Assembly (NCBI GenBank): GCA_903813345.2
Contig: CAIIXF020000006.1
Span: 35,380,436 to 35,440,435, forward strand
Source of the DNA: Owenia fusiformis
Taxonomy: Eukaryota; Annelida; Polychaeta; Sabellida; Oweniidae
Length of the DNA stretch: 60,000 nucleotides
Reading direction: 5' to 3'
The notes under the pieces are model-generated. The model ran no database searches and was not told the DNA's origin. It saw only the letters and a program-made list of their open reading frames with translations. The stretch's first letter is position 1; each line of letters starts with the position of its first letter. Positions 45,851-57,395 of the stretch are shown in pieces. The translations under genes were made by a program, and so were the position numbers.

Positions 45851-46105
45851 CCCCACCAAGGACATTCAGTGGTTGGTGTTACCATTCAGCATCTGTAACA
45901 AATCGTTGCATATTTGTAACAATTTGTTATAGCTTACCTAGCTAGTAGTAACATTTTGTGTTGATGACATATTGGTATAGTCTCCAACTTTTTTATGGAC
46001 TGTGTTCGCCAGTTGGCAATCAGTGGTTGGGTTTCGGTGGTTTGCATTGTGTTCCTGTAGCTAATGGCAGGTGGTGGTAATTTGCATGTAAATGCCTTGT
46101 TATGT
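45851..46105. mobile_element. Fragments of GTCACCACC-type elements
   Basis: 'ATCCCCACCAAGGACATTCA', 'TGTAACAAATCG' and AGTAACATTTTGTGTTGATG, then 'GACATATTGGTATAGTCTCC' and AGGTGGTGGTAATTTGCATG with AAATGCCTTG. Two decayed, core-less copies seem to lie side by side. Confidence 0.6.
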
Positions 46106-46605
46106 TATTTCCTTGTTTTCTTTGTTTTTCTTAATTTCAGACTCTAGCTCATATAATTATTAGTATTCCTGATACTTTAACTCTTTTGGGACTTTGCTAG
46201 TTGCATTAACTTTTAGTAACACAAGAAACTCTATGTTACAGATCTTATATTTTATTTGTAACACTCTGATAATATAATGAATTAATAGTAACATTCTTTA
46301 AAAAGCTCATCATTCTATAATTTGATTTTGCTAAGAAATCTAATGATCAGGTATATATTTCTATTGTACCATCTAAGCCACCTTAATTGTGACAATATCT
46401 ATTTCTATTGTACCATGTAAGCCTCCTTAATTGTGACATTATGTGACATTAATCAATCAACAAAAACAACCAATTATGGAACTTCCTCTAGGCATTGATC
46501 TGACCCCTGTATCTTCATGAAATATCAATATTGTATAGTTTTTTAGTTATTTCTCACCTTGTGCAACTTTTCTATATTATATGTATATACTATGTGTTCA
46601 ATAAT

Positions 46606-47480
46606 GGGGAGGTTAGGTTACATATTTTTAAGAGAACCTGTACATGAGCATGTAATATTTCGACCCCTGGGGATTACTGTCCCGTTCTCAATTCACTTTT
46701 CCAGGGACCTAATTATAATTATTTACCTTTATACTCAATTGGCCAAGTAAACAGTACAAATGGGAGAACTAATCCACAAAGAACCATAATTCTATGTGCG
46801 TTCACATACTAGTTTTTAAAGAATGTGTATCTTAACCTCCCTAATATGAAGTAAATGTGAAGTAAAAGATAGTTGGAGGGTCTATGGTCTGAGTCAAAAT
46901 TTTGATGTTTTTCAAAACGTAGAATGATGTTTGGGAGAAAGGGGTTGGGCTTTTGCAGTTTATATTTGTGTCCTTGATCTGCTCAGTTGCTAATTATAAT
47001 GGAACATAATACAACCAGATCACGGGAAGAAAAGTGTTTTGTGGGGTTGCTGGCATTGCCTTGATTATTATAATAAGATTAAGAAATTAAAACTACAATA
47101 GATGACACGTATCTTAAAGATAAACATAATCAACAACGTCTTGTTCAACTTCAAAGACATAAGTCTAAAATGTTCATTCATTCACTCAATCAAATATCGT
47201 TTATGGATTATGTGTCACTAACTACCAACTAATGTTCATATTACAACTACATGTACTTCAATTTTATCCACGGTTGTTCTTTCATTTTTAGGGAATTAAA
47301 GCATAACCCGTGTTTTTTTACAACTTAATAGGACGATTAAGTATGAAGGTGTACGGAAAATAATTGTAATTAGGTCCCTTGGAAAGTGAATTGAGAGTGG
47401 AATAGTAATCCCTGGGGGTCGAAATATTACACGCTCACATAGCAAATTCTTTTAGAAACATGTAACTTAAACTCCCTATT
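46606..47480. mobile_element. Long terminal-inverted-repeat (foldback) element
   Basis: Left arm about 46,606-46,723 and right arm about 47,357-47,480 are diverged complements over about 115 bp; for example GTAATATTTCGACCCCTGGG against CCTGGGGGTCGAAATATTAC. The tips are GGGGAGGTTAGG and TTAAACTCCC. A CTTAACCTCCCT at 46,831-46,842 suggests a further, nested end. No transposase was recognised in the spacer. Confidence 0.78.
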
Positions 47481-47579
47481 TTTGCAGGTTAGACATTTTA
47501 AAACATAGAATTGATTTTCGATAACTAACAATTCAAAAGAGTTATGAATGGACTTGATCAATTTTATGTCACTAATGAC

Positions 47580-47639
47580 GTGGTCAGATTTGCTCCGATT
47601 TTTACTATGGCGCCGAAAAATCGGAGCAAATGTGATCAC
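47580..47639. repeat. 60-bp hairpin
   Basis: Arms of 24 bp: CAGATTTGCTCCGATTTTT against AAAAATCGGAGCAAATGTG, with about one mismatch over the inner 18 bp, and a short TACTATGGCGCCG centre. Direct TTATGTCAC/TTGTGACAT words surround it. Confidence 0.88.
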
Positions 47640-48023
47640 GGCATTACACTGCAAATTTGTGACATACTGTTGCTATCATAGCTACAATTTATGTCACCTG
47701 CATTGGGAAGTTGTGACATATATTATCATAACCTAAATTCAGCCTCAGTGGTCATCATGTATTGTCTGCAACAAATTTACAAAAGAAATAGAGACTACCA
47801 TAAAATCCGTTCTATATATCACTGAGAGTTATGTGAACACATAGAGGTAATCCGGGAAATAAATCCCAGAAATAATTTTCTTCTAGCGTGAATGCATTTA
47901 GAATGCATCCATCTGCTTCTAGAATTGTCTTTTAATTGTGATTTCTCTCATTATTCACTCGTCTCAATCTAGTTGCTCTTTAGTGGTAGAGCCAAGGATT
48001 CTGATGTGAATACAAATGGACAT

Positions 48024-48413
48024 TCAGTTTACAAAGTCTGCTGCACAGCTCTCAAATCTACAGAAGCACTCGTTGGCATAATCCATGCCCTCGAAACCCA
48101 GGTTTGCTGTGATCTGAAAAACAGTGAACCCACTTTCCTGAGCCAGGGTTTCCAGGATTACCCTCGCATGCCTTCGTCTCTTTCTCCAAATTTAGGTGAA
48201 CCTCCATTTATCCATTCATAAGTCATGGCATCAATCATATTTTTGGCACAGTATATCTCCCCATTTATATGTTTCTGTTGTCTGTATCCATTCGCCCAAG
48301 TTTTTAACACAGAGCTCTAAATATGATTCACCTGATTTGTTCCATATACAGTATCGCAATGGTTGACCATTTACCGCAGAAGGGTGCAGCAACAAGTATA
48401 CTGGGAAAATCAC
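48024..48413 (-). pseudogene. Remnant resembling a WSC-domain exon
   Basis: On the minus strand, 'KWVHCFSDHSKPGF' (about 48,140-48,100) and, in a different frame, 'GFEGMDYANECFCRFESC' ending at a stop (48,024) match the opening (YxGCFxD) and the G-x-Y-x-x-E-C-x-C centre of WSC carbohydrate-binding-type domains. The intervening part is missing. Further up, 48,413-48,231 encodes a Cys/Trp-containing stretch ('RYCIWNKSGESYLELC') that may be related extracellular-module debris. AG and GT sites exist but give no consistent splice model. I read it as a decayed gene piece; a real terminal exon is less likely. Confidence 0.35.
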
Positions 48414-49079
48414 TCATATAATGTAACAAGTTAAGGAAGTATACATGAGTGGGGTTAAGGAGGCACAAACATCTTAATTCACAAGGATTCATTTGCATTC
48501 CAACTGCTTTAACCACCTTGGATGTCAAAGATGAGCACAAGAGCCTCATTGCAATTTATATATTCCTTTACTCAATTTTCTAATTTTGTGTGACTGTGTT
48601 CTAAACTGTGTTCTAAAAATTATAGCAGCTGTAAACAACTAAACGACTGATCACTCTTTTTAGCCTCAAATAAGAGGGAGAAATTGAAGGATTTGAATTC
48701 GTACTAAACCATTCAGAAATAATCACAAAGCACTAGTTAACAAGTGTTGCATAGTCTGCTTCTAATTGGAACAGTGTTTAGTAGATAAATCATTGAAGGT
48801 TTTGCCAGTTTTTAAATCATTTTTAAGTATATGTATAAGAGAGAGGTAGATAACCTTCTGCACTCCGACTTATTTCAGCAAATATATCCTACGCATCTGA
48901 CTTATTTTTCAAAAATGATATGCCTGGACTAAATAATTAATATCTCAATAACAACTGAATGAATCTGGATAAAATTTTCACAAAGGGAAGATACACTAGC
49001 GTGGCTCATGAGAAAAATGTTCTCATGAATTTTTTTCGTACATAAACACGACTGGGCATAAATATACCATGAATACTCT

Positions 49080-49550
49080 TCCGGAATCCGCCGTTTCACC
49101 CCTCGGGAGATTCAATGTCTGGTCAGAATCCAAAACTGAATTTGCAGCGATCGAATGTTCTTCATTTCAGTTCAGAAAATATTCTAGTTTCTATTTTCGA
49201 TGACCATTATCGGCTTCCAAGAGCCTAAAGAGCTCGAAATCGCAATCCATTTCCTCCACATTTTCGTTGTGATCGTATTTGGCCGTCATTTTGTACGATT
49301 TGTTCACTAAAAACGACTTAAACACTGTTTAAATTGGTGAATTGAGAAATATTTTTCGAAACATCGCCATTTCTAGGTCAACAGGAAGTCACCTCCTAAG
49401 GACTGAATAAATCGGGCAATCTAATTGGATCATAAGAACGGCGGGAAAAAGTAAAGTTTTCAAAAGTTAGATTTGTGTCGTCCAGATCCACCGCTGGATT
49501 CTGGCGGTAATTTTGAATGGGCGGACGCGGTCGCCGGTGGTCTGCTAAAG
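49080..49550 (-). promoter_or_regulatory. CpG-rich patch, possible minus-strand promoter
   Basis: The stretch holds clustered CpGs (TTCCGGAATCCGCCG, CGGACGCGGTCGCCGGTGG) unlike the AT-rich surroundings. TTTCCCGC, an E2F-type site, reads on the minus strand at 49,448-49,440, about 150 bp upstream of a minus-strand ATG at 49,289. No TATA box was identified. It could also be part of an unrecognised repeat. Confidence 0.35.
49191..49289 (-). CDS. Small acidic ORF (32 codons) in the CpG-rich patch
   Basis: ATG at 49,289 (context ACAAAATGA) to TAG at 49,191. The peptide starts MTAKYDHNENVEEMDCDFEL and is acidic, with GC-rich codons (ACG, GCC, CTC) unlike neighbouring noise frames. There is no recognisable domain. 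It could be a first exon whose donor I cannot place, a microprotein, or chance. Confidence 0.22.
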   Translation of the reverse strand: MTAKYDHNENVEEMDCDFELFRLLEADNGHRK

Positions 49551-50228
49551 GATAATAAACTATTCTTATTTAAAATTGTTGTAAGACAATAGATTACATA
49601 TATGTAAATTGTATAGAATTTAGGTGATAGCTTTTGAGACTATCCCTTTTCACTTGGTTCATAATACCAGATAATAGATAAATATACTGAATTTTTGTGA
49701 TTCTATCTTTTATAAGGTGCCTTTCATATGTCCCATCTTGATCTATTAAAACCTAGCTGTGTAACCTGAAGCCATAGATAGGAAAATCGAATATACCTTG
49801 AGTATATTCCAGGATCAGAAATAGGAGACTTGCTAACAAAACATGATCAATACAGATCATATGGCTGGGTGAATGCTTTCGAATTAGAGACAGATGATTC
49901 TTACCTAATTACGATAGATTACCTAGTAAATAGACATGATTCGTAATTGAAAAGCTAATTATCATCAAGAGAATCGTGAAAATCAATTAAGGGAATTGGA
50001 AAGATTAGTTCTGTAAGTTTGTTACAGTGCTCAAAGGCATGGTTGCATTGTATTGTTAATATACAAGTCACTTTTTTACAGTTGGCATTTGACAATCGGT
50101 TGCTTATAGGGTGATGGGCTGATTGCCAATTTGCCAAGTTTTTTGTACTCTTGGGAAAATGTGTGCTGCATAGTGACAAACATACCTGAACCATGAACAC
50201 TAAAAATATTGTCTTTTTGACTAATTTT

Positions 50229-50332
50229 ATTATGTCACCACCAAAAGTGGCAGGATTTGGGGGTTGGTGTTTGGCATTCGATGTCTGTAACAAATGGTAG
50301 GTAGTGATATTTTGCATGTTAATGCCTTGTTT
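50229..50332. mobile_element. Core-less copy of the GTCACCACC element
   Basis: TTATGTCACCACCAAAAGTG, 'GGCATTCGATGTCTGTAACA', 'AATGGTAGGTAGTG' and 'TTTTGCATGTTAATGCCTTG'. Same ends-only form as at 27,617. Confidence 0.8.
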
Positions 50333-51400
50333 TTATTGTCTGAGACTGTCTATCAGTCTATGGCCTGGTTGTATTGTTTTAATATTCAGTAAATCTATTC
50401 CAAACATAAAACTGGTATGAACATTTAATGAATTTGAAGTCATTTTATCTGTGTTCAAAGAGAAACAGATGGAGTTTAAGTATTGGAGAAAATGTTGTAA
50501 AACAATCACAAGTCACGAATAAGATTAATTGAACCCATTGTTTGCATGCATTTTTTACTATTGCCATTTTTACTTTGATCTTCTTAGACTGGTATGAAGA
50601 ACAGTATATTTGCTGGATTTGTTTCCATGAACATAGTTTGCCATCTTTCCTTTGAAGTATCTAATATATTTATCAAAGACAAATTAAAATGTCCTTTTTA
50701 ATCAAACCTGATTTTGTAGCATCAGATTGTTTTGTTTTATTTAGTTGCCACCTTTTATAAAGACTCCAATGTCTTCTATTACAATCTTGGGTGAATGGAA
50801 CTTTTTTACTGAGAACATTCACTCAGATTACAAATCAGTGAAAATAAAGATTGGGTTATCTACCTCAAATCTCATTTATATTAAAAATAAGAAGACTAAT
50901 CTGCATGTAATGAGATTTTAACCAGAATGATCCTCCCAGGACTTTGTTTCGACTAAATGCAAAATTCTCTATTTCTCTTCTGATTAGGAAATAATTATTC
51001 CTGTTGAAAATATATCAATCTTCATGAGTTTTATCTCAACAGAATTCTAAGTTATTTCTATCTAAGAGCTTTTTTTATCTTGCAAATACTGGGGAGATCA
51101 TTTCGTTAAGTTTTGGCTCATTTTCATTATAAATAATGAAATATACCTTTTATAAAAGTCATGTAACTTAATAACTACTTAACTGTTATAAATAGTGAGA
51201 ATACATTTCCAGGGTTGAAAATCCCAATGTAACTCCACCTATTGCTTCTATTCAGTTCAATATTCATTTGATACAATATCAAAGTTGTGTATATTGTGCA
51301 ATGTACATGGGCTAGACATTATACCTTCAAATCTGATATGTTATCCCCCAGGAAATCTCAACAACTTGTTATTGCATCGGTTGATCATATACTTTAGTAG
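50333..51400. other. AT-rich interval, nothing recognised
   Basis: No gene or repeat family recognised. Confidence 0.45.
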
Positions 51401-52437
51401 GAAGCGAGGGTCCCCACGCTCCCCCGAAAGATATAAATTTATATCCTGGGTGGTAAACCCTCAATAAAAAATATTTGCTCAAGAGATGGCAATGTTAACA
51501 TCAAAATTTTAAGTACTTTTAAATTTTAAGTAGACATCGTGTAGATATAAAAAAAATCTCATTAAAGGCCCCATGTAAAGTTTAAACCACTTTGGCTTAT
51601 ATTGTAGTCTTACCCATGTTATCAAAGTGTGATATGTGAAACTTTTTTTTTTAATTTCAAAAAGTGGTTTTTGATAGACTTTTTGTTCCAAAATTTGTGA
51701 ATTTATTTAAAACTAACTTTTAGAGGTCACATATATCTTTTAATTAGTCACAATTCATACCAATGCATTGCATACATCCTCCCATGTTTTTTGCCGAAAA
51801 AATTAAGAAAATCGGTTGATAAACAAGCGAGAAATGAACTTATCAGTGCATGAAAATGGTTCTGAGAAAAATGCATTTCAAAATTTTAGTTCTCATAGAA
51901 ACCAATGGTACAATTATATCTGAAACATAATTTATTCTTCCTTTTAACCTGGTTAGACAATCAACATTGGTTTTTATGAAAGTCTAGCATATTTAGAAAA
52001 GATTGATATCGAAAAAAAAAATTCAATTTTTTTCAAAAAGTTTTTGTTACCTTAGTGACATCACTAATGTTTCAAAATATTTTTGATAAGCTAAAACATT
52101 GAAGTAGCCCATTAAATATGACATTTTATTATTGAAATAGTGTGTCTTTTGTTCAATCTTTGCATTGGTGTTAAAATATAATCTTTTTTGAAATGCATTA
52201 AGAAATATTTGATGATTAAGAAATTTCAACTTTTTTTGAAAAATGGCGGGAAATTTGAATATTTGAGAAATGAAATGCTCACAACTTTTTTTTCAAAAAA
52301 ATTTTTTTGTTCAAAAATCTCTAAAATCACTTTTTAAGTCCTGACAAATAGTAAATGAATGATAAAAAAATATTTTCAAACTTTAGACGGGGGCTTTAAG
52401 AATTTATATCTTTCGGTTGCATGGGGCCCCTTGCTAA
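51401..52437. mobile_element. Nested inverted-repeat elements
   Basis: Outer ends: GGGTCCCCACGCTCCCCCG with AAAGATATAAATT, and AATTTATATCTTTCGG with TTGCATGGGGCCCC. Inner ends: TTAAAGGCCCCATGTAAAGT (51,562) and ACTTTAGACGGGGGCTTTAA (ending 52,399). The inner right end abuts the outer right arm, so one element sits inside the other. The interior is AT-rich and non-coding. Confidence 0.75.
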
Positions 52438-52639
52438 CTAAAGTAATAATGCATGGGTGAAATATATTGCATTGTTAGATCTTTTTACAATAGCTTTGTT
52501 AGATTAAAGTACAATTGCATTTTCTTCTTTGACTTCATAAAATTGACTGATGAAATCTGTTAAAATGTTTAATGTAAACTCTGATATTGCTAAGTTAATA
52601 AAATCTGAACATCTAAAATTGTTATTGCATTGGAATAGA

Positions 52640-52935
52640 TCCTACTGAAATAATTGAATATATTACATCATTAGATCTTATTGCATTGCAATGTTAGATC
52701 TTATATTGCAATGCTGAATCTAATTATATTGCATCATTAGATCTTATTACATTGTTACATTAGGTCTTATTATATTGCAATGTTAAATCTTATATTTATT
52801 AAATCTTGAATCTTATTACATGTATATTGTAACATTGCACATAATTGTATTACATAATTAGATTTTATTATTGTGCCTTGTTAGATCATTACATTGCCTT
52901 GTTATTTTAAGATCTTGGTGCATTGTTTAGTTGAT
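52640..52935. repeat. Degenerate ATTAGATCTTATTGCATTG minisatellite
   Basis: About ten loosely spaced copies of TTAGATCTTAT with ATTGCATTG/ACATTG; the unit is about 20-25 bp and irregular. Confidence 0.75.
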
Positions 52936-53052
52936 AGATAAAACGAAACTATATATTGCCTTGAAATGGATCATATAATCCTCATAAAACAAAATGATTT
53001 TATGGTAGCATTAGCATAGGATCAACTCCCCTATGATATTCAGTAAATGTGC

Positions 53053-53294
53053 AGGGGCGGATCTGGGAACCAACACGGGGGGGGGGCAAATTTCAGGTCA
53101 GAGAAAAAAACTTCCAAATTTTGAAATTTTGAGGCTCATTTTCTTCAAAATTTGGCCTGAAATTAAAAAATAAGGCCTTAAAAGGCCCAGTAATGACCAA
53201 AAAGGCCCACTTTTTGTGGCCTAAGGCCTTTTTGGCCCTAAATTTTTTTGGGCCCACCCAAGGGGGAGGGGCGGGCCCGCCAGATCCGCCAATG
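53053..53294. mobile_element. MITE of the GGCGGATCTGG family
   Basis: Ends AGGGGCGGATCTGGG and CCAGATCCGCC are inverted. A G run follows on the left and GGGGGAGGGGCGGGCCCG precedes the right end; the interior has many GGCC words. A degenerate copy lies at 25,575. Confidence 0.85.
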
Positions 53295-53636
53295 ATGTGT
53301 ATTGTGATTATTAGATCTCATAATTTAATGCATTGCTTATTTGATGGTTTAAACTAAATAATATTGCCTTGACATGGATTACCATAAGCTTCATAAAACT
53401 ACATGATTTAACAGTAGCGTAATGTTCAGAGAATCTTGAATCCCCATTATATTTATCACACAGTATCGATGTTAACGTGTCAGCTAGCTTTGCCAGCACG
53501 CCATCTATTATTGGACATGACATATTATCGCTTTTAGCATTAGAAATCCAATCGACTAAAAGCAGCCATTGTCTTTGGAGTCGTATAGAAATGCCTTTTT
53601 AGTCTTGTTTTTCTAATCATTATTAAAAGCATGATA

Positions 53637-53865
53637 TACTGTACTTCTACTTAATTTGGCGCTACTTATTTTGGCAGATTTGCTGTTTTGAACTTTTCGC
53701 GGCTACTTAATTTGGCGGACGTACAATATTGAAATGTATATACTATACATATTTACGATTGAAATATGAAATATTGAATTTGATGGCTACTTAATTTGGG
53801 GTACTTTAACCATTTGGCCGTTCCGCCAAATTAAAACGACCGCCAAATTAATTAGAAGTACAGTA
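53637..53865. mobile_element. MITE, TIR ACTGTACTTYTACTTAATTT, copy 3
   Basis: Ends TACTGTACTTCTACTTAATT and AATTAATTAGAAGTACAGTA; TTTGGCGG/CCGCCAAA repeat inside. Confidence 0.9.
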
Positions 53866-53999
53866 TTAGCAAAAGATTGAGGAAATATACTCTTTAGAGC
53901 GTTTCGCGTAAGCTTATCATTAAAAATGCCAATGTTATGATGGGTATCCACTTTTAGAAAGATCAATAGAAGAAATATGTTGATTCTCAATTTATTTAG

Positions 54000-54440
54000 T
54001 CCGAATTTTAGTCCATTTTGAAGCCAAATGCTATAGAATCCTTGTCTGCAAACGTTGAGGAAAATGACTTCACAGTTACATTTAAAACTTTAACATCTTC
54101 TTTAACTCACTTCATTCTACGTCTGATTAGGTTTCGGGCCTGTTAGCTCAGTCGTGGCAGCCATTTTGAATGTCTTAAGAAAAGTTAGTGAGCGATAATA
54201 CTTTGTATCATATTAGAAGGTGTTTTGAGTTTTCATACTTTAACTATTTAGTAGCTTTATAGATAGATAATTTCAGGTGTAATGTGTTATAAAAGCTTAT
54301 TTTATGTTATTGTTAATCTTGGAATTCTTGGAACTGATAATTAGTTTTCCGCATTCTGGGTAAATTTAAGGTGGCCATTTTGCAGATTTGCAGTATATAG
54401 GATCACCTATTGGTAGGGACATGTTGTATACTGTGATTTG
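54000..54440. mobile_element. Partial copy of the 35,341-36,860 element
   Basis: 'TTTTGAAGCCAAATGCTATA', 'ACATCTTCTTTAACTCACTT' and 'AAAGTTAGTGAGCGATAATA' match 35,569-35,750, and the right end ATCACCTATTGGTAGGGACA matches 36,815. The left palindrome, microsatellite and most core units are absent. Confidence 0.82.
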
Positions 54441-54787
54441 TGTTCTTATGTTTGGAATGTTAATCACCATAATGCTTTTCTTTTGTTTGAATTATGCTTT
54501 GCTACAGCATTCTGTATTGATAATCGAATCAATATTTGCCTGTATGCAAGAATATGACAAAGAACAATACCCAGTTTCTAGATTAATTAGGAAGCCCACC
54601 CGGAATTTAAATATTTCTTAGAATAGATTGCCTAAATTATTCAAAGCATGTGAAGAATGAGGACTCTAAAAGTCTGGATATTTTCTCAGATTCCTTAATT
54701 GGTAGTTTAAATTCAATGGGCAGTCTTATATACAACTTTGAGAATTATGATTATTGCTCAATGATGAAAATACATGTAGATAGATGT

Positions 54788-54907
54788 TACACTCCCCTCC
54801 AAAAATTTGGGAATTCTTACTCCCTAATTGATAGATAATGTTAGCTACATGGTTTTTTAATTATACAAGGTTGGAAAAATCTGTTTAATTTTTTGAAGGG
54901 GAGTATA
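54788..54907. mobile_element. Small MITE, TIR ACTCCCCTCCAAAAATT
   Basis: ACTCCCCTCCAAAAATTTGG and AATTTTTTGAAGGGGAGTAT form imperfect inverted ends around about 80 bp. Confidence 0.65.
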
Positions 54908-55335
54908 TTTCCAGAATAAACTTATTTCTTTAGGTTTCTGGTTCAACCTGTATAATGTAACATCTTTTTTTTAATTTGATTTGGATTACAACAGAAGGGG
55001 TGGTGCTGATAAGTAAATGTCTGAAATACCATACTGAAATAGAGAAATACCAATCATACTAAATAGTTAAGGTCATGTAGAAATATAAATAAATAAATCA
55101 TTGCCATCTGATGCACAATTTCTATTCCTCTCCAGAGTACGGGTCAATTTTAATAAGGAATAGATCAATCACTGCAAATCTGATAATAATGGATTCCGTT
55201 TGCTAGAATTTGACATAAATCTTTAGTTAAATTAATGCTGAAGCCAATGCTACCAGAGTGTCTCAAGTAATTTATTCCCAATCAATATACCTAGCTAGAT
55301 CAGTAAATATTTTGCAAACGTCAGTGTTATGGTAT

Positions 55336-55880
55336 ACAGTAAAACCAGTCTCTGTAGTTAAGTACTGCTCTGAGAGTTCATTATGAGAGATGTTATGATA
55401 TAGTGTAAGGCCTATATATAGGGAACACTACTGGGACTCCATTTCTAAATTCATATTGAGAGGTGTTAAAATTGAGGGGTGTTTACACTGAGAGGTATTT
55501 ACATTAAGAGGTGTTTACATTGAGAGGTGTTTACATTGAGGAATGTTTACATTGAGGGGTGTTTACATTGAGGTGTGTTTATATTGATGGGTGTTTACAT
55601 TGAGAGGTGTTTACATTGAGGAATGTTTACATTGAGAGGTGTTTACATTGAGGAATGTTTACATTGAGAGGTGTTTACATTGAGAGGTGTTCATATTGAT
55701 GGGTGTTTACATTGAGAGGTGTTTACATTGATGGGTGTTTACATTGAGAGGTGTTTATATTGAGGGGTGTTGATATATTGAGTTTATATTTTGGAAGTGT
55801 TCACATTTAGAGGTGTTCACATTAAGGGATGTTTACATTGAGATGTGTTTATATTGAGAGATGTTTATATTGGGAGGTAT
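55336..55880. repeat. CAGTAAAACC MITE remnant with 16-bp minisatellite
   Basis: ACAGTAAAACCAGTCTCTGT marks the family end. From about 55,450 it becomes about 25 copies of GTGTTTACATTGAGAG with variants (GTTCATATTGATGG, GAATGTTTACATTGAG). GTTCACATTGAGAGGTGTTC is the complement of a word inside the 58,458 element, so the array probably grew from within that MITE family. Confidence 0.85.
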
Positions 55881-57395
55881 TCATATTAGGATATCCAAAT
55901 GTTGAACTGAAAAATTGTTCATATTTTTGGAAGATACTTAATAAGACATGTATGGATTACTGTGTTTACATACATAAGGGTTACTGTAAATAAGATGTTA
56001 CTTAAATCGTTTCTAGTGAAAATAAGGAATAAAATAATTAACATGCATTGCATTTTAAAATACAAGAAAATAATGTTAAAACAGTCCCTATTATACATGC
56101 ATCAATTATATGAGAAATGCTATCGAAAGAATCAACTTTTTATGCAGGAAATTGATTTATAATTCACATATCCAGTAAAGGGTTTTAATTATAATTGCCA
56201 TGTAATATGTCAAATAATAGCTCCACATACACCCTCATTGGCGCTTTATCCCCGAGGTTAAATCTAAGATAAGAATGCTGCACGCACAAAATACAAATTA
56301 TTGACAGCGTATAATTGATTTTAAGATGGAACATTGTATTGTATAGAAGACTATACACACATATTCTCGGATGCCATTAAGATGTGAACACTAAAACGGC
56401 AAGATCGTTGAGGTTACATTTGTTTATGATATCTAGGTTATGCACAGTAAATAACTGTTAATACAGTGGAAGGGAACAAAGGAGTCTGACACAATGAGAA
56501 AGGAAACTTTTCAAAGAAACAAGAGCACTAGATTGTGAAGAAATTGTGTATGAAAATATCTGACACCTCATTTAGAATATTGAAAATATTGAGTAATCAA
56601 TAAATCAAGTTAAGATTGGAAAATAAGCAAATTTGAAATAGGCAAGGTGCAATACCAAAACTTTGGAATTATTATGTGAATAATATTGTATTATATAAGC
56701 AAGAAAATAGGAATTATAATAACATTAATTGATTTGTAATAAAACGTGCATCACAGTGATTAACAATAACAGAAGTAGGAGCATTCAATATCGAAGACTT
56801 CAAAACCATGATTTAAGCAAAATCCTAAAAGATTTACAGACTATGAAATAACAGAAGCAAAAGAGATAATGATATACCAATAAAAGAGAGATAGTGAAAT
56901 ACCAAAATCATAACATAACAGTGAAATGAGCCAAGACTGAAAAAATCGCAAAAGCTAGATTGTGAAACAAATATAAATGTAACATTATCGCTAAACCATG
57001 AAATAACAGCAACATAGACTAGACCGTGAAATATTTTCTACTGATATATACCAATAGACCAGTTTGCTCTTGTATATTATTAGGAGGGTTGAAGTAAGTA
57101 GATTCTCTAGAGCAGTTTCCGCAGCAACACTGCAGCATCTTCTCACTATTGGAAAAATGATCTATTTATAGAGAGTGGTGATTCGTTTATCGCAGAATAC
57201 TCTCCTCTGATCTAGCTATAGACACTGTTAGCTGATGTTAAAACACGAACGAAAATCTACTGGATATCGACACGTAATAACGACTGAAATTTTTATGAAA
57301 GTGAAACACAGCGAGTCAGCTGGTAAAAATTACGGATTTTGAATTTTACAAGGAGCTTTGATCTTTGCGATGTAAACACTATATAGAAGCTGAAC
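55881..57395. other. 5' flank of alternative first exon B
   Basis: AT-rich, no gene recognised. CTATTTATAG near 57,163-57,172 and CTATATAG at 57,380 are TATA-like; the second lies too close to the ATG at 57,396 to direct a leader-containing transcript. The true start site is undetermined. Confidence 0.4.

Noticed and set aside
47973-48221. 82-codon plus-strand frame with several Cys
   Set aside because: Antisense to the WSC-like fragment, which explains the sequence better.
49955-50317. 120-codon minus-strand frame
   Set aside because: Its start lies in the ends-only mobile element at 50,229-50,332 and it shows no domain or splice context.
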